Numbered from the stretch's first letter, positions 8,157 to 16,706 are shown. The stretch is 64,000 bases of DNA from Stella humosa (GCF_006738645.1 NZ_AP019700.1:1376001-1440000); one strand, 5' to 3'. Notes: generated by a model not told the origin, from the letters alone. Numbers and translations: made by a program.

Positions 8157-9260
8157 TCAGCCGGCCAGGTGGAACGCCTCGTGATAGGCGGTCTGGATCA
8201 TCCCGCCCATCACCGGCCCACCCCCGGCGACATGGATCATGTCGCCGGCCAGGGCGGCTCCCAGGCCATGGCGCGGGGTCGGCATCGGCGCGTAGGCGGC
8301 CCAGCTATCGGCCTTGGGATCGTAGCCCTCGTTCTGGCCGAAGACGCGCCGGGTGCCCTCACCACCCATGCAGAAGACGCGGCCGCGATAGAGCACGGCG
8401 CCATGGCCGCTGCGCGGCGTTGGCATCGGCGCGCGTTCTTCCCAGCGGTCGCCCGCCGCGTCGTAGGCCAGGTGCAGGCCGGTGTTGAAGTGGAAGGTAT
8501 CCATCCGGCCGCCGATGACATGGATGCGGCCGTCCACCACGACGCCGCCGGCATGGTCGCGCGGGCCGGGGATGGGCGCTCGGCGGCTCCAGCGGTCGGC
8601 GGCCGGGTCGTAGACGTCGTGGGCGTCGACCGAGCGCACGTCGCGCCCGCCGATGGCATGGATGCGCCCGTCCAGCACGACCAGTGAGATGGCGCCGCGC
8701 GGGCCGGGCAGGGGGGCGATCTCGCGCCAGGCATTCTCGGCCGCGGCATAGACGAAGCAGGCGCTGAAGGGCGCGCGGTTCTGCTCGATGAAGCCGCCGC
8801 AGGCATAGATCCTGTCGCCGTCGGCGGCGACGCCGACATGGTTGGCGCCGCGCGGCAGGGGGGCGGCATCGCGCCAGGCATCGGCCGCGGCATCATAATA
8901 ATGGTGGTAGGGCCGGTCGACGCGCTGCAGCCCGTAGCCGCCCACGACATGCATCCGCCCCTGCATGGCCGTGGCCCAGGCCATCTCGCTGCGCGGCAGC
9001 GGCAGCGGGGCGCGCTGCACCCAGTGGCCGGGATCGGCGGCGGGCGGGGCCGGCGAATAGAGAAAGCGCTGGGTCTCGGCCTCGGGCGGCATCGCCACCG
9101 GCCCGCCATGGCGCAGGTGCGACAGGAGCGGGTCGTGCTGGGCGTGCTGGGCCACGGCCAAGCGGGGCAGGAGGGTCGCCGCGGCCCCGGCACCCAGGGT
9201 CGCCAGGAAGGTACGCCGGCCGGGCGCCGACGGCAGGCCTTGACGTTTGTGCTGGACCAT
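8157..9260 (-). CDS. Tat-exported kelch-repeat protein
   Basis: A 367-residue secreted protein. The N-terminus has a twin-arginine signal, GRRTFLATLGAGAAATLLPRLAVAQ (RR at about residues 15-16), so it is exported folded. About six kelch blades follow from residue 75. Each has a double glycine (MHVVGGYG, IYACGGF, IHAIGGR, IHVIGGR, VFCMGGEG, IHVAGGG) and the YDPAADRW-type turn, which predicts a beta-propeller. A His-rich linker (QHAQHDPLLSHLRHGG) precedes the propeller. No catalytic residues of galactose-oxidase type are evident. The role is unknown; carbohydrate binding is possible. Confidence 0.85.
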   Translation of the reverse strand: MVQHKRQGLPSAPGRRTFLATLGAGAAATLLPRLAVAQHAQHDPLLSHLRHGGPVAMPPEAETQRFLYSPAPPAADPGHWVQRAPLPLPRSEMAWATAMQGRMHVVGGYGLQRVDRPYHHYYDAAADAWRDAAPLPRGANHVGVAADGDRIYACGGFIEQNRAPFSACFVYAAAENAWREIAPLPGPRGAISLVVLDGRIHAIGGRDVRSVDAHDVYDPAADRWSRRAPIPGPRDHAGGVVVDGRIHVIGGRMDTFHFNTGLHLAYDAAGDRWEERAPMPTPRSGHGAVLYRGRVFCMGGEGTRRVFGQNEGYDPKADSWAAYAPMPTPRHGLGAALAGDMIHVAGGGPVMGGMIQTAYHEAFHLAG

Positions 9261-9341
9261 CGCGGCGAACTCCTCGAAGGTAGGGGCCGCAGGATAGCGT
9301 CCGGCGGCGCGGAGCCGCCATGGGCCGGTCGCGATTCCGCC

Positions 9342-9371
9342 TGAATTTTTCCCTGGACTATTCTATATAAG
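9342..9371 (+). promoter_or_regulatory. Candidate promoter of infA
   Basis: An AT-rich island (CTGAATTTTTCC to TTCTATATAAG) stands out in GC-rich sequence 68 bases before the infA start. TATAAG at 9366-9371 is a good -10 element. The -35 is weak (TGAATT at 18-bp spacing). The same CTATATAAG core occurs upstream of ispG. Confidence 0.45.
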
Positions 9372-9438
9372 CGGCCGAGGCCGGCATGCCGGCCGCTGAT
9401 CCGCAGGGCGCATCCGCGCCCACCTAGCAGGAGGGTAC

Positions 9439-9717
9439 GTGGCAAAAGAAGATCTGATCCAGTTCGAGGGAGTCGTCCTGGAAATGCTCCCGGAGTTTCG
9501 TTTCCGCGTCCGCCTCGACAGCGGGCACGAGATGCTGGCCTACACCGGCGGCAAGATGCGTAAGCATCGCATCCGTATTCTCGCCGGCGATCGCGTGACG
9601 GTCGAGATGACCCCCTATGACCTGACCAAGGGGCGAATCACCTTCCGCCACAAGGACGAGCGCGCCCCGGTCGTGAGCGCAGCACCCCGTCGCCCGCAGT
9701 TCCAGCGCCGCCGCTGA
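9439..9717 (+). CDS. infA: Translation initiation factor IF-1 with C-terminal extension
   Basis: IF-1 binds the 30S A-site during initiation. The core OB-fold is complete: [20 protein letters not shown], then [32 protein letters not shown]. At 92 residues it is about 20 longer than typical IF-1; the extra residues form a basic Pro/Arg-rich tail ([11 protein letters not shown]). Translation starts at GTG, preceded by AGGAGGG. It is a single-gene unit followed by two hairpins. A genome with an extended IF-1 may also hold a standard-length copy elsewhere; that cannot be judged here. Confidence 0.95.
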   Translation: MAKEDLIQFEGVVLEMLPEFRFRVRLDSGHEMLAYTGGKMRKHRIRILAGDRVTVEMTPYDLTKGRITFRHKDERAPVVSAAPRRPQFQRRR

Positions 9718-9721
9718 GCAG

Positions 9722-9744
9722 GCCGGCCGGATAGTCCGGCCGGC
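9722..9744 (+). terminator. First hairpin downstream of infA
   Basis: GCCGGCCGGA, loop TAG, TCCGGCCGGC: a perfect 10-bp stem beginning 5 bases after the infA stop. It lacks a following T-run, but a second hairpin with one lies 25 bases on. Confidence 0.55.
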
Positions 9745-9769
9745 ACCACCACCCCTCCAGGAAGATTTT

Positions 9770-9791
9770 GCCGGGCATTTTGCCCGGCTTT
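9770..9791 (+). terminator. Second hairpin downstream of infA, with short T-tract
   Basis: GCCGGGCA, loop TTT, TGCCCGGC, then TTT. This 8-bp stem with a short T-run is the likelier intrinsic terminator for infA. Confidence 0.7.
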
Positions 9792-9950
9792 CGGCGTTGG
9801 CCTATCCATCCCGGAACATGCTCGACCGATCGGGGCGATGTACACGCTCTGGTAAATGCCGCCGGCCGCGGCTATGGTCTGGATTGGTAACAATCGGCGC
9901 ATAAGGCCGAAGCCAATAGCGGGCATCGCCCGTCTCGGGAGGAGACATAG

Positions 9951-10940
9951 ATGAACTGGAAGCATTTCCTGGGTGCCGTCGTCGCGGTTGCCGGGCTGGG
10001 TGTCATGGCGCCCGCCGGCGCGCAGACGATCACCCTCAGCGGCGCCTCGCAATTCAACGACGACCACGCCTTCACCAAGGCCCTCGTGCGCTTCGAGGAA
10101 CTGGTGAAGCAGTATTACGGCAAGCCGATCAACTTCACCTTGCACAAGAACAGCGAGCTGGGTCTCGAAAAGCAGTATTTCGAGTACATGGCCCAGGGCA
10201 AGGCGGTCGACTACGGCATCGTCTCGCCGGCGCACATGTCGACATTCTCGCGCGCGGCCCCCTTCATCGACGCGCCGTTCCTGTTCCGCGACCTCGACCA
10301 CTGGAACAAGGTGCTGGACGCCGACCTGCTGAAGCCGATCGCCGACGAGATCGCCCAGAAGGCCGACGTCATGCTGATCGGCTATGCCGGCGGCGGCGTG
10401 CGCAACATCTTCGTCAACAAGCCGGTGAAGAACCTGGCCGAAATGAAGGGCCTGAAGGTCCGCGTGCAGGGTGCGCCGATCTGGAGCCGGGCCTTCGCGG
10501 CGGCCGGCCTGTCGCCCACGGTCATCGCCTATAACGAGGTCTACAACGCCATCCAGAACGGCGTCATCAATGCCGGCGAGAACGAGGCGGCCGGCGTCGA
10601 CCAGATGAAGTTCTACGAGGTCGGGCCCAACCTCGCGATGACCGAGCACGCCATCACGATCCGGCCGATCTGCTTCTCGGGCAAGACCTTCAAGAAGCTG
10701 CCGCCCGATCTGCAGCAGGCCGTCCTGCGGGCCGGCAAGGAAGCCGGCGCCTATGGCCGCCAGGTCGAATCGTCCGAGGATTCCGCCAAGCTCGACGCGC
10801 TCGAGAAGGCCGGCAAGCTGAAGCGCATCCCCTTCGCCGACCGCGACCAGATGAAGAAGCTGGTCGACCCGGTGATGGCGGCCTACGCCAAGGACATCGG
10901 CGTCGACACCATCTTCGCGCAGATCAACGCGACCAAGTGA
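9951..10940 (+). CDS. dctP: TRAP transporter solute-binding protein, DctP family
   Basis: Periplasmic receptor of a TRAP transporter, 329 residues, with a signal peptide cleaved near residue 24 (APAGAQT). DctP features include FEELVKQYYGKPINFTLHKNSELG and FIDAPFLFRDLDHWNKVLD. The ligand-contacting region MKGLKVRVQGAPIWSRAF carries the conserved Arg that salt-bridges carboxylates, and the NAIQNGVINAGENE motif follows. A strong ribosome site (GGGAGGAG) precedes the ATG. It is first in dctP-dctQ-dctM and is separated from dctQ by a strong hairpin, which fits the higher need for binding protein. Confidence 0.93.
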   Translation: MNWKHFLGAVVAVAGLGVMAPAGAQTITLSGASQFNDDHAFTKALVRFEELVKQYYGKPINFTLHKNSELGLEKQYFEYMAQGKAVDYGIVSPAHMSTFSRAAPFIDAPFLFRDLDHWNKVLDADLLKPIADEIAQKADVMLIGYAGGGVRNIFVNKPVKNLAEMKGLKVRVQGAPIWSRAFAAAGLSPTVIAYNEVYNAIQNGVINAGENEAAGVDQMKFYEVGPNLAMTEHAITIRPICFSGKTFKKLPPDLQQAVLRAGKEAGAYGRQVESSEDSAKLDALEKAGKLKRIPFADRDQMKKLVDPVMAAYAKDIGVDTIFAQINATK

Positions 10941-10946
10941 GTTGAA

Positions 10947-10987
10947 CCGCCGGTCCCGCGACCTTCGGCAGGTCGCGGGACCGGCGG
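10947..10987 (+). terminator. Perfect 18-bp hairpin between dctP and dctQ
   Basis: CCGCCGGTCCCGCGACCT, loop TCGGC, then its exact reverse complement ending at 10987. No T-tract follows and dctQ begins 33 bases later. It is probably an mRNA-stabilising or partial-termination element giving more dctP than permease. A UUCGG-like loop adds stability. Confidence 0.75.
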
Positions 10988-11020
10988 AGCTCGTCTTTCC
11001 GACATTCCAGGAGACGTGGC

Positions 11021-11521
11021 GTGACCGGCTCCCCCGGCGTGTGGCGCTCGCTGACCGCGGCCTGCCACCAGATCCTTTCGTTCCTGCTCTGCGTCTCGGT
11101 GCTGATCCTGGTGATCCCGGTGACGCTGCAGATCTTCTCGCGCTTCACGGCGATCATCCCGCACTACATCTGGACCGAGGAGATGGCCCGCTTCCTCTTC
11201 GTGTGGATGGTGATGATCGGCGCCATGGTCGGCGTGCGCGAAAGCGCGCATTTCGACGTCGACCTGTGGTCGCACAAGTCGCCGCGCCTGACCGCCGGCA
11301 TCAACCTGATCTCGCGCTTCGCCATCCTGGTCTTTGCGCTGACCTTCCTCTTCGCCGGCTGGGAGTTCACGCTCTTCGGCTGGAACCGCATATCCGAACT
11401 GGCCGAGCTTCCGCTTTGGATGATCCACATCGCCTGGCCGCTGACCGGGTTCGTCTGGATCGTGTTCCTGGGTGAACAGGTCGTCGACGATTTCCGCACG
11501 CTGGCCGGGGGACAGGGTTGA
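11021..11521 (+). CDS. dctQ: TRAP transporter small permease subunit, DctQ family
   Basis: Four-helix inner-membrane subunit linking DctP and DctM, 166 residues. Helices lie around residues 15-38 (SFLLCVSVLILVIPVTLQIF), 50-72, 92-112 and 128-148. The family motif WTEEMARFLFVWMVMIGAMVGVRE spans helix 2. GTG start, with GGAGAC upstream. Its stop overlaps the dctM start by one base. Confidence 0.9.
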   Translation: MTGSPGVWRSLTAACHQILSFLLCVSVLILVIPVTLQIFSRFTAIIPHYIWTEEMARFLFVWMVMIGAMVGVRESAHFDVDLWSHKSPRLTAGINLISRFAILVFALTFLFAGWEFTLFGWNRISELAELPLWMIHIAWPLTGFVWIVFLGEQVVDDFRTLAGGQG

Positions 11522-12840
11522 TGGGTGCCGCCGTTCTGACGCCGGGCATGGCGTCGATCATTCTTTTCGGCCTGTTCTTCGGCCTGATGGCGCTGCGCGT
11601 GCCGATCGCCTTCGCGCTGGGCCTGGCCTGCCTGCCGATCCTGTTGATCGAGCCGCATCTGTCGCCCATGACGCTCGTGCAGGAAACGTTCAACGCCTAC
11701 AATTCCTTCATCCTGCTGGCGGTGCCGTTCTTCCTGCTGACCGCCAACCTGATGAATGTCGGCGGCATCACCGACCGGCTGATGACACTGTCGCGCACCA
11801 TGGTCGGGCACTTCCCGGGCAGCCTGGCGCAGATCAACGTGGTCCTGTCCTTCTTCTTCGCCGGCATCTCGGGCTCGTCCACGGCCGACGCCGCCAGCCA
11901 GTCGAAGATCTTCATCGAGGCCCAGCGCAAGGAAGGCTACGACGACGGCTTCTCGGTGGCGATCACCGCCGTCTCGGCCGTGCTGGCGGTCATAATCCCG
12001 CCGTCGATCCTGATGATCGTCTGGGGCGGCATCCTGACCGTGTCGATCGGTGCGCTCTTCCTGGCCGGCATCATCCCCGGCCTGCTGATCGCGCTGGTGC
12101 AGATGGCGACCGTGCACATCTACGCCAAGATGCGCGGCTACCCGACCTACCAGCGCTCCACCTGGCGGGAGTTCTTCTGCGCCTCTTTCGTCGCCATCCC
12201 GGCCCTGATGACGCCCGGCATCATCATCGGCGGCAAGATTTTCGGCTGGTTCACGGCGACGGAGTCGGCCTGCATCGCCGTGCTCTATGCCGGCGTGCTG
12301 TCCTTCTGCGTCTATCGCGAGATGGACACGAAGGGCTTCTACAACGCATTGCTCGATACCGGCCGGCTGGCGGCGGTCGCGCTTTTCTGCGTCGGCACGG
12401 CCAGCGCCTTCGGCTGGCTGCTGGCCTACTACCAGATCCCCAAGGCGATCCTGGCCGGCGTCCAGGCGTGGGAACTGGGGCCGATCGGCGTCGGCTTCCT
12501 GGTGGCGGCCGTGTTCCTGGTCGTCGGCTGCTTCCTGGATGCCATCCCCGCCATCATCATCGTCGGCACCATCCTCGACCCGGTGGCCCGCACGGCCGGG
12601 CTGGACCCGGTGCATTTCGCGATGATCGGGATCGTCTCGCTAGCCTTCGGGCTGGTGACGCCGCCATACGGGCTTTGCCTGATGATAGCCTGTTCGGTGG
12701 CCGGGTTGCGGCTGGCCGACGTCATCAAGGATACGATGATCATGCTGCTGCCCATGCTGGGCGTATTGATCCTCGTCATCCTGTGGCCGCAGGTGACATT
12801 GTTCCTGCCCAGCCTGATCTCGCCCGAGTTCCTGCGCTGA
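11521..12840 (+). CDS. dctM: TRAP transporter large permease subunit, DctM family
   Basis: Transport subunit of the TRAP system, 439 residues and about 12 helices. Family motifs include FFAGISGSSTADAASQSKIF near residue 115, AVIIPPSILMIVWGG near 157, GWFTATESACIAVLYA near 240, and GLVTPPYGLCLMIA near 375. It moves a carboxylate-type solute with Na+. TGATG overlap with dctQ indicates coupled translation. Downstream genes on the same strand (dioxygenase and GT8-like pair) follow within 15 bases of one another and may belong to the same transcript. Confidence 0.94.
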   Translation: MGAAVLTPGMASIILFGLFFGLMALRVPIAFALGLACLPILLIEPHLSPMTLVQETFNAYNSFILLAVPFFLLTANLMNVGGITDRLMTLSRTMVGHFPGSLAQINVVLSFFFAGISGSSTADAASQSKIFIEAQRKEGYDDGFSVAITAVSAVLAVIIPPSILMIVWGGILTVSIGALFLAGIIPGLLIALVQMATVHIYAKMRGYPTYQRSTWREFFCASFVAIPALMTPGIIIGGKIFGWFTATESACIAVLYAGVLSFCVYREMDTKGFYNALLDTGRLAAVALFCVGTASAFGWLLAYYQIPKAILAGVQAWELGPIGVGFLVAAVFLVVGCFLDAIPAIIIVGTILDPVARTAGLDPVHFAMIGIVSLAFGLVTPPYGLCLMIACSVAGLRLADVIKDTMIMLLPMLGVLILVILWPQVTLFLPSLISPEFLR

Positions 12841-12854
12841 TCCCTGCCGGAGAG

Positions 12855-13718
12855 ATGACGACGATGCCTGAGATCGAGCCCCTGTCGGACGCCCTGGGCT
12901 GCCGCCTGACCGGCATCGACCTGCGCGGCGGCATCGACGACGCCACCTTCGCGGTCGTGGAGCAGGCGCTCCACGACCACCTGGTGGTGATCCTGCCGGG
13001 GCAGCAGGGGCTCGATCCGGCGCGCTACCTGGCCTTCGCCCGGCGCTTCGGCCGGCCGGAGCCGCATGTCATCGACCAGTTCCACCATCCGGCCGATCCG
13101 AACATCCTGATCCTGTCCAACGTCGTGGTGGACGGCCAGCCGACCGGCCTGATGGATGGCGGCACCTACTACCACACCGACTATTCCTACCTGCCGGTGC
13201 CGGCGCGCTGCACCATGCTGCACGCCATCCGCATCGCCGACCAGGGCGCAGGGACCGGCTTTGCCAACCTGCGCCAGGCCTGGGAAGACCTGCCGGCCGA
13301 CATGCAGGCGCGCATCGACGGGCTGGTCTGCCGCCACCATTACGGCAACCGCGACGACCTCGACGAACGCTCGCGCACGGCGGCCTCGCCGCTGTCTTCG
13401 GAACAGAAGGCGAAGATGGACTGGGTCCGCCACCCGCTCGTCCGCCGCCATCCGCACACCGGCCGGCCGACCCTCTATGCCGTGTCGGGCAGTTCGTTCG
13501 GGATCGACGGCATGGGCGACGCCGAGGGCGTGGCCCTGCTGGACGAGCTGAAAGCCCATGCGACCCAGCCGAAGTACCTCCACCGGCCGAACTATGCCGA
13601 GGGCGACGTCGTGATCTGGGACAATTGCTGCCTGCTGCATTCCGCGCCCCTGGCCGACCCCGCCCAGCCGCGGACATTGTGGCGCATCACCGTCAAGGAC
13701 GCCGGGCCGACCTGCTGA
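12855..13718 (+). CDS. TauD/TfdA-family Fe(II)/2-oxoglutarate dioxygenase
   Basis: Oxygenase using Fe(II) and 2-oxoglutarate, 287 residues. The iron-binding triad is visible: HTD in GGTYYHTDYSYLPVP (about residues 101-103) and the distal His in IWDNCCLLHSAPL. The 2-oxoglutarate-binding Arg follows in RTLWRITVKD. The N-terminal GCRLTGIDLRGG is typical of TauD. The start could be ATG 12855 or 12864; GGAG is closer to the first. Its position right after dctM suggests it acts on a compound imported by that TRAP system. The substrate is unknown. Confidence 0.88.
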   Translation: MTTMPEIEPLSDALGCRLTGIDLRGGIDDATFAVVEQALHDHLVVILPGQQGLDPARYLAFARRFGRPEPHVIDQFHHPADPNILILSNVVVDGQPTGLMDGGTYYHTDYSYLPVPARCTMLHAIRIADQGAGTGFANLRQAWEDLPADMQARIDGLVCRHHYGNRDDLDERSRTAASPLSSEQKAKMDWVRHPLVRRHPHTGRPTLYAVSGSSFGIDGMGDAEGVALLDELKAHATQPKYLHRPNYAEGDVVIWDNCCLLHSAPLADPAQPRTLWRITVKDAGPTC

Positions 13719-13733
13719 CGGGGCGCCACGGCA

Positions 13734-14621
13734 GTGACCGCGGCGCCGCCGCAAGTACCGCGCTACTGCTGCGTTCTGGCCTCGGACGCGCGCTATTTCG
13801 ACTTTGCACGGGCCTGCGTGACGAGCCTCGTGGCCGCGGCCCGGCTGCTGCACGGCGTGGCGGTAGAGGTGGTCTTCGTGTCGCTGGGCCTGACGGCCGA
13901 GCAGGAGGGGTGGCTCGCCGCCCAGGGCGTGCGGGTTGCCGCGCCGGACCCGATGGTGCCGCGCTTCCCCGACGCGCCGGACCACGCCTATGCCCAGACC
14001 TGCCGGCCGTACCTGCCGGCGATGTTCCCCGGCCATGACGGCTATGTCTGGGTCGATTCCGACCTGCGGTTCCTCGATGGCCATGGCCTGGCTGCCTGCA
14101 TCGCGCCCTGCCTGCGGCGGGCGGCACCCCTGGCTGTCGCCACCGAGAACGACCCGTCCTACGTGATGATGAGCCAGCCGGCGGCGGCCGGCCTGTGGCA
14201 TGCCCAGCGGCGCCAGCGCGTGGCGCGCATCTATGGCGAGGCGATCGCGCGGCGGCTCCAGCCGATGGCCGGCATCAATTCGGGCTTCTTCGCCGCCGCC
14301 GCCGATTCCCCGCTATGGGCAGCCTTCGCCGGGCGGCTCGAGCAGGCCCGGCGCCTGCCCTATGACCGCCTGGCCGAGCAGGATGCGCTCAATGTCGCGG
14401 TCCTGGATGTCGGCGGCTATGCCCGCCTGCCGCCGACGATGAACTGGCTGTGCAGTTGGCGCATCCCGCACCGCCGGGCCGATGGCAGCTGGTGCCACCC
14501 CGACCATTGGCACGCGCCGATCCATGTTTTGCACTTGACCAATGCCGGGTCGTTCCACACCGAGGATGGCCGGCGCGAACGGCTGGTCGACATGTACCGG
14601 CGCGTCGGCCTGCCGGTCTGA
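13734..14621 (+). CDS. Glycosyltransferase family 8-like protein
   Basis: A 295-residue protein with the signs of a GT-A fold nucleotide-sugar transferase: an N-terminal Rossmann-like half (VEVVFVSLGLTAEQ) and the metal-binding DXD motif as VWVDSDLRFLDG (residues 108-110). It also has GINSGFFAA, AEQDALNVAVLD and a C-terminal HLTNAGSFH resembling the second metal-ligand region of GT8 enzymes. GTG start. It lies 15 bases after the dioxygenase and 5 bases before a related but degenerate gene. Donor and acceptor are unknown. Confidence 0.7.
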   Translation: MTAAPPQVPRYCCVLASDARYFDFARACVTSLVAAARLLHGVAVEVVFVSLGLTAEQEGWLAAQGVRVAAPDPMVPRFPDAPDHAYAQTCRPYLPAMFPGHDGYVWVDSDLRFLDGHGLAACIAPCLRRAAPLAVATENDPSYVMMSQPAAAGLWHAQRRQRVARIYGEAIARRLQPMAGINSGFFAAAADSPLWAAFAGRLEQARRLPYDRLAEQDALNVAVLDVGGYARLPPTMNWLCSWRIPHRRADGSWCHPDHWHAPIHVLHLTNAGSFHTEDGRRERLVDMYRRVGLPV

Positions 14622-14626
14622 TCGCC

Positions 14627-15430
14627 GTGACCGCCGCTGCCGTCATCGCCGTCCTGGCCGACGGCCCGGACGCCCGGGCCGCGCGGGCCTGCATCGCCAG
14701 CATCCTGGCGGTGCTGCCGCCCGGCCTGGCCGACCTGGTGGTGGTCGCCGAGGCACTGCCGACCAGTGATGCGGCGTGGCTGGCCGCCCGTGGGGTGGCA
14801 CACGCACCGGCGTCCGCGCGGCCGTGGAGCGTGCCGGAAGTCCTGCCGGCCCATGGGGTATGCATGGTGGTCGATCCGCGGCTGCGCCTGCTGCGCAAGG
14901 AGGTGCTGGCGCTCTTCCTGAAGTATGGCGCCCGGCCGGACCGCGCCGTGGTGGCGGTGCCGGCCGGCGATCCCGCCTATGGCGCGATCGCCGATCCCCG
15001 CCTGGCCACGGCCGCCTTTGCGCAACGGCATGCCCGGCTGGCTGCGGCCCATGGCACCGCGATCGCCGACCGCCAGTGCGTCCTGCCGCCGTTCGACGCA
15101 GGCATCGTCGCCGCGCGGGCGTATTCGCCGATCTGGGCCGCCTGGAGCCGGCGCGCGGCCGCAGGCGGTGAAGCGGATGCCTTCGACGTGGCGGTACGCG
15201 ATGTCGGTGAATTCTTCCGCATGCCGACGACGATGAACTGGATGTGCGGGCAGAAGCTGCCCTGGCAGGCGCCCGATGGAACCTGGCGCCATCCCGACTA
15301 TCGCGCGGAGCCAATCTTCGCCGCCAACCTGGCCCCGCCCCAGCCATGGCTGGCGTCGACGGAGGGTGCCGACCGGGTTGCCGGCGTCTATCGCGCCATC
15401 GGTGCTGCCGGCGTCACGCCGCCGCGATGA
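14627..15430 (+). CDS. Divergent paralogue of the upstream GT8-like protein
   Basis: A 267-residue protein clearly related to its upstream neighbour. Shared blocks are FDAGIVAARAYSPIWAAW, EADAFDVAVRDVG and MPTTMNWMCGQKLPWQAPDGTWRHPDY. However, the DXD site is changed to VVDPRLRLL, so the metal-binding aspartate pair is incomplete, and the C-terminal HLTN motif is missing. It is probably a duplicated gene that lost or changed activity. GTG start at 14627. Its last 17 bases overlap the convergent nicotinamidase gene. Confidence 0.65.
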   Translation: MTAAAVIAVLADGPDARAARACIASILAVLPPGLADLVVVAEALPTSDAAWLAARGVAHAPASARPWSVPEVLPAHGVCMVVDPRLRLLRKEVLALFLKYGARPDRAVVAVPAGDPAYGAIADPRLATAAFAQRHARLAAAHGTAIADRQCVLPPFDAGIVAARAYSPIWAAWSRRAAAGGEADAFDVAVRDVGEFFRMPTTMNWMCGQKLPWQAPDGTWRHPDYRAEPIFAANLAPPQPWLASTEGADRVAGVYRAIGAAGVTPPR

Positions 15431-16070
15431 CCTGGACGCCGGCTGCCGCCAGATCGCGGTCGGCGGCGATGTCCGTGGCGATGCCATCGGGGCCGGGGAT
15501 GGCGATGGACCGCGTCAGGCCCTTGATCACCGTCACCGCGAAGCCCTGTGCCACCGCATCCAAGGCCGACCAGGCGACGCAGAAATCATAGGCGAGCCCG
15601 ACCAGCACGCAGTGCTGCACGCCGCGCTCGCGCAGGTAGCCGGCAAGGCCGGTCGGCGTCCGGCGGTCATTCTCGAAGAAGGCGGAGTAGGAGTCTATCT
15701 CGCGGTCGTGCCCCTTGCGCAGCACGAGCTGGGCCCGGGTCAGCGCGCCGGCCGCGATGGCGGGATGGAACGCGGCACCCGCCGTCCCCTGCACGCAATG
15801 GTCCGGCCACAGGACCTGTAGGCCGTAGGGCATGGCGACCGTGGCGAAGGGGATGCCGCCCTCATGGTTGCTGGCGAAGGAGCGGTGGTCGGCCGGGTGC
15901 CAGTCCTGTGTCACGACGACCAGCCCGAAGCGCTCCGCCAGGCTGTTGATGCCCGCCATGATCTCGTCGCCGCCGGGCACGGCCAGCGCGCCGTCGGGAC
16001 AGAAATCCACCTGCGGATCGACGATCAGCAGCGCCTCCGCGGAACCGATGTCGAGCGTGGGCGGCGGCAA
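15414..16070 (-). CDS. pncA: Nicotinamidase / isochorismatase-fold amidase
   Basis: Hydrolyses nicotinamide to nicotinic acid for NAD salvage, if the PncA assignment holds. All expected residues are visible in 218 residues: Asp18 in LLIVDPQVDFCPDG, metal ligands Asp56, His58 and His62 in TQDWHPADHRSF plus His91 in WPDHCVQG, Lys119 in LRKGHD, and nucleophile Cys164 in GLAYDFCV. The reading frame begins at TTG; no strong ribosome site is seen. It follows the GntR gene by 12 bases on the minus strand, probably as the last gene of the purB operon. Confidence 0.88.
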   Translation of the reverse strand: MPPPTLDIGSAEALLIVDPQVDFCPDGALAVPGGDEIMAGINSLAERFGLVVVTQDWHPADHRSFASNHEGGIPFATVAMPYGLQVLWPDHCVQGTAGAAFHPAIAAGALTRAQLVLRKGHDREIDSYSAFFENDRRTPTGLAGYLRERGVQHCVLVGLAYDFCVAWSALDAVAQGFAVTVIKGLTRSIAIPGPDGIATDIAADRDLAAAGVQVIAAA

Positions 16071-16082
16071 GGGGTGGCGCCG

Positions 16083-16706
16083 TCAGAAGGCCGCGATGTG
16101 GCGGACGATCAGCCGGTCCAGCCCATCCGCGTCGCGCTGGCCGATGGCCGTCACCATCTCGTGGTGCTCGGCACCGCTGCCGCGCAGGCCCTCGGTGCTG
16201 CGCCAGCGGCCGGACGTGCCGAAATGGCTGCGCTCGCGCAGCGACTGCACGGTTTCCACCAGCACCGGGTTGCCGGTGATGGCAAAGAAATGATCGTGGA
16301 AGGCGGCATTGGCAGCCGCCTGGTGCTGGCGCCCCTGGCTCTCGACCGTCTGGTCGAAGGCGGCCGCCAGGCGCTCCAGAATGGCGACGTCATCAGCACT
16401 GGCGCGTTCGACGATCAATCCGGCGGCGCTGCGCTCGATGGCCGTGCGCACGAAATAGAGCTGCTCGCGCTGCACCGGGTCGGGGGTGGCGACGCGGAAG
16501 CCATGGTTGGCCCGATGCTCCACCAGGCGCTGTGACTTCAGCTCGGCCAGCGCCTTGCGGATGTCGAACTGGGTGGCGTCGTAGCGCGCCTGCAGCTCGA
16601 TCAGCTTCAGCCACTCGCCATGGCTGAAGCTGCCGAACTTGATGTCGTTGCGCAGCCGGCGGACAAGCTGGTCGAGCCGGTCGGCGGCGGCGTGCGACTT
16701 GGGCAT
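16083..16706 (-). CDS. GntR-family transcriptional regulator with FCD ligand domain
   Basis: DNA-binding regulator of 207 residues. The winged helix spans about residues 8-72, with recognition region QFDIRKALAELKSQRLVEHRANHGFRVA. An all-helical FCD domain follows (residues 80-205), with metal- or ligand-binding residues in AAFHDHFFAITGNP and AEHHEMVTAIGQRD. The N-terminus lacks the usual SLYEQV-type helix start but the fold is evident. It sits between the GST and pncA genes, so it may control this small operon. Its effector is unknown. Confidence 0.88.
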   Translation of the reverse strand: MPKSHAAADRLDQLVRRLRNDIKFGSFSHGEWLKLIELQARYDATQFDIRKALAELKSQRLVEHRANHGFRVATPDPVQREQLYFVRTAIERSAAGLIVERASADDVAILERLAAAFDQTVESQGRQHQAAANAAFHDHFFAITGNPVLVETVQSLRERSHFGTSGRWRSTEGLRGSGAEHHEMVTAIGQRDADGLDRLIVRHIAAF

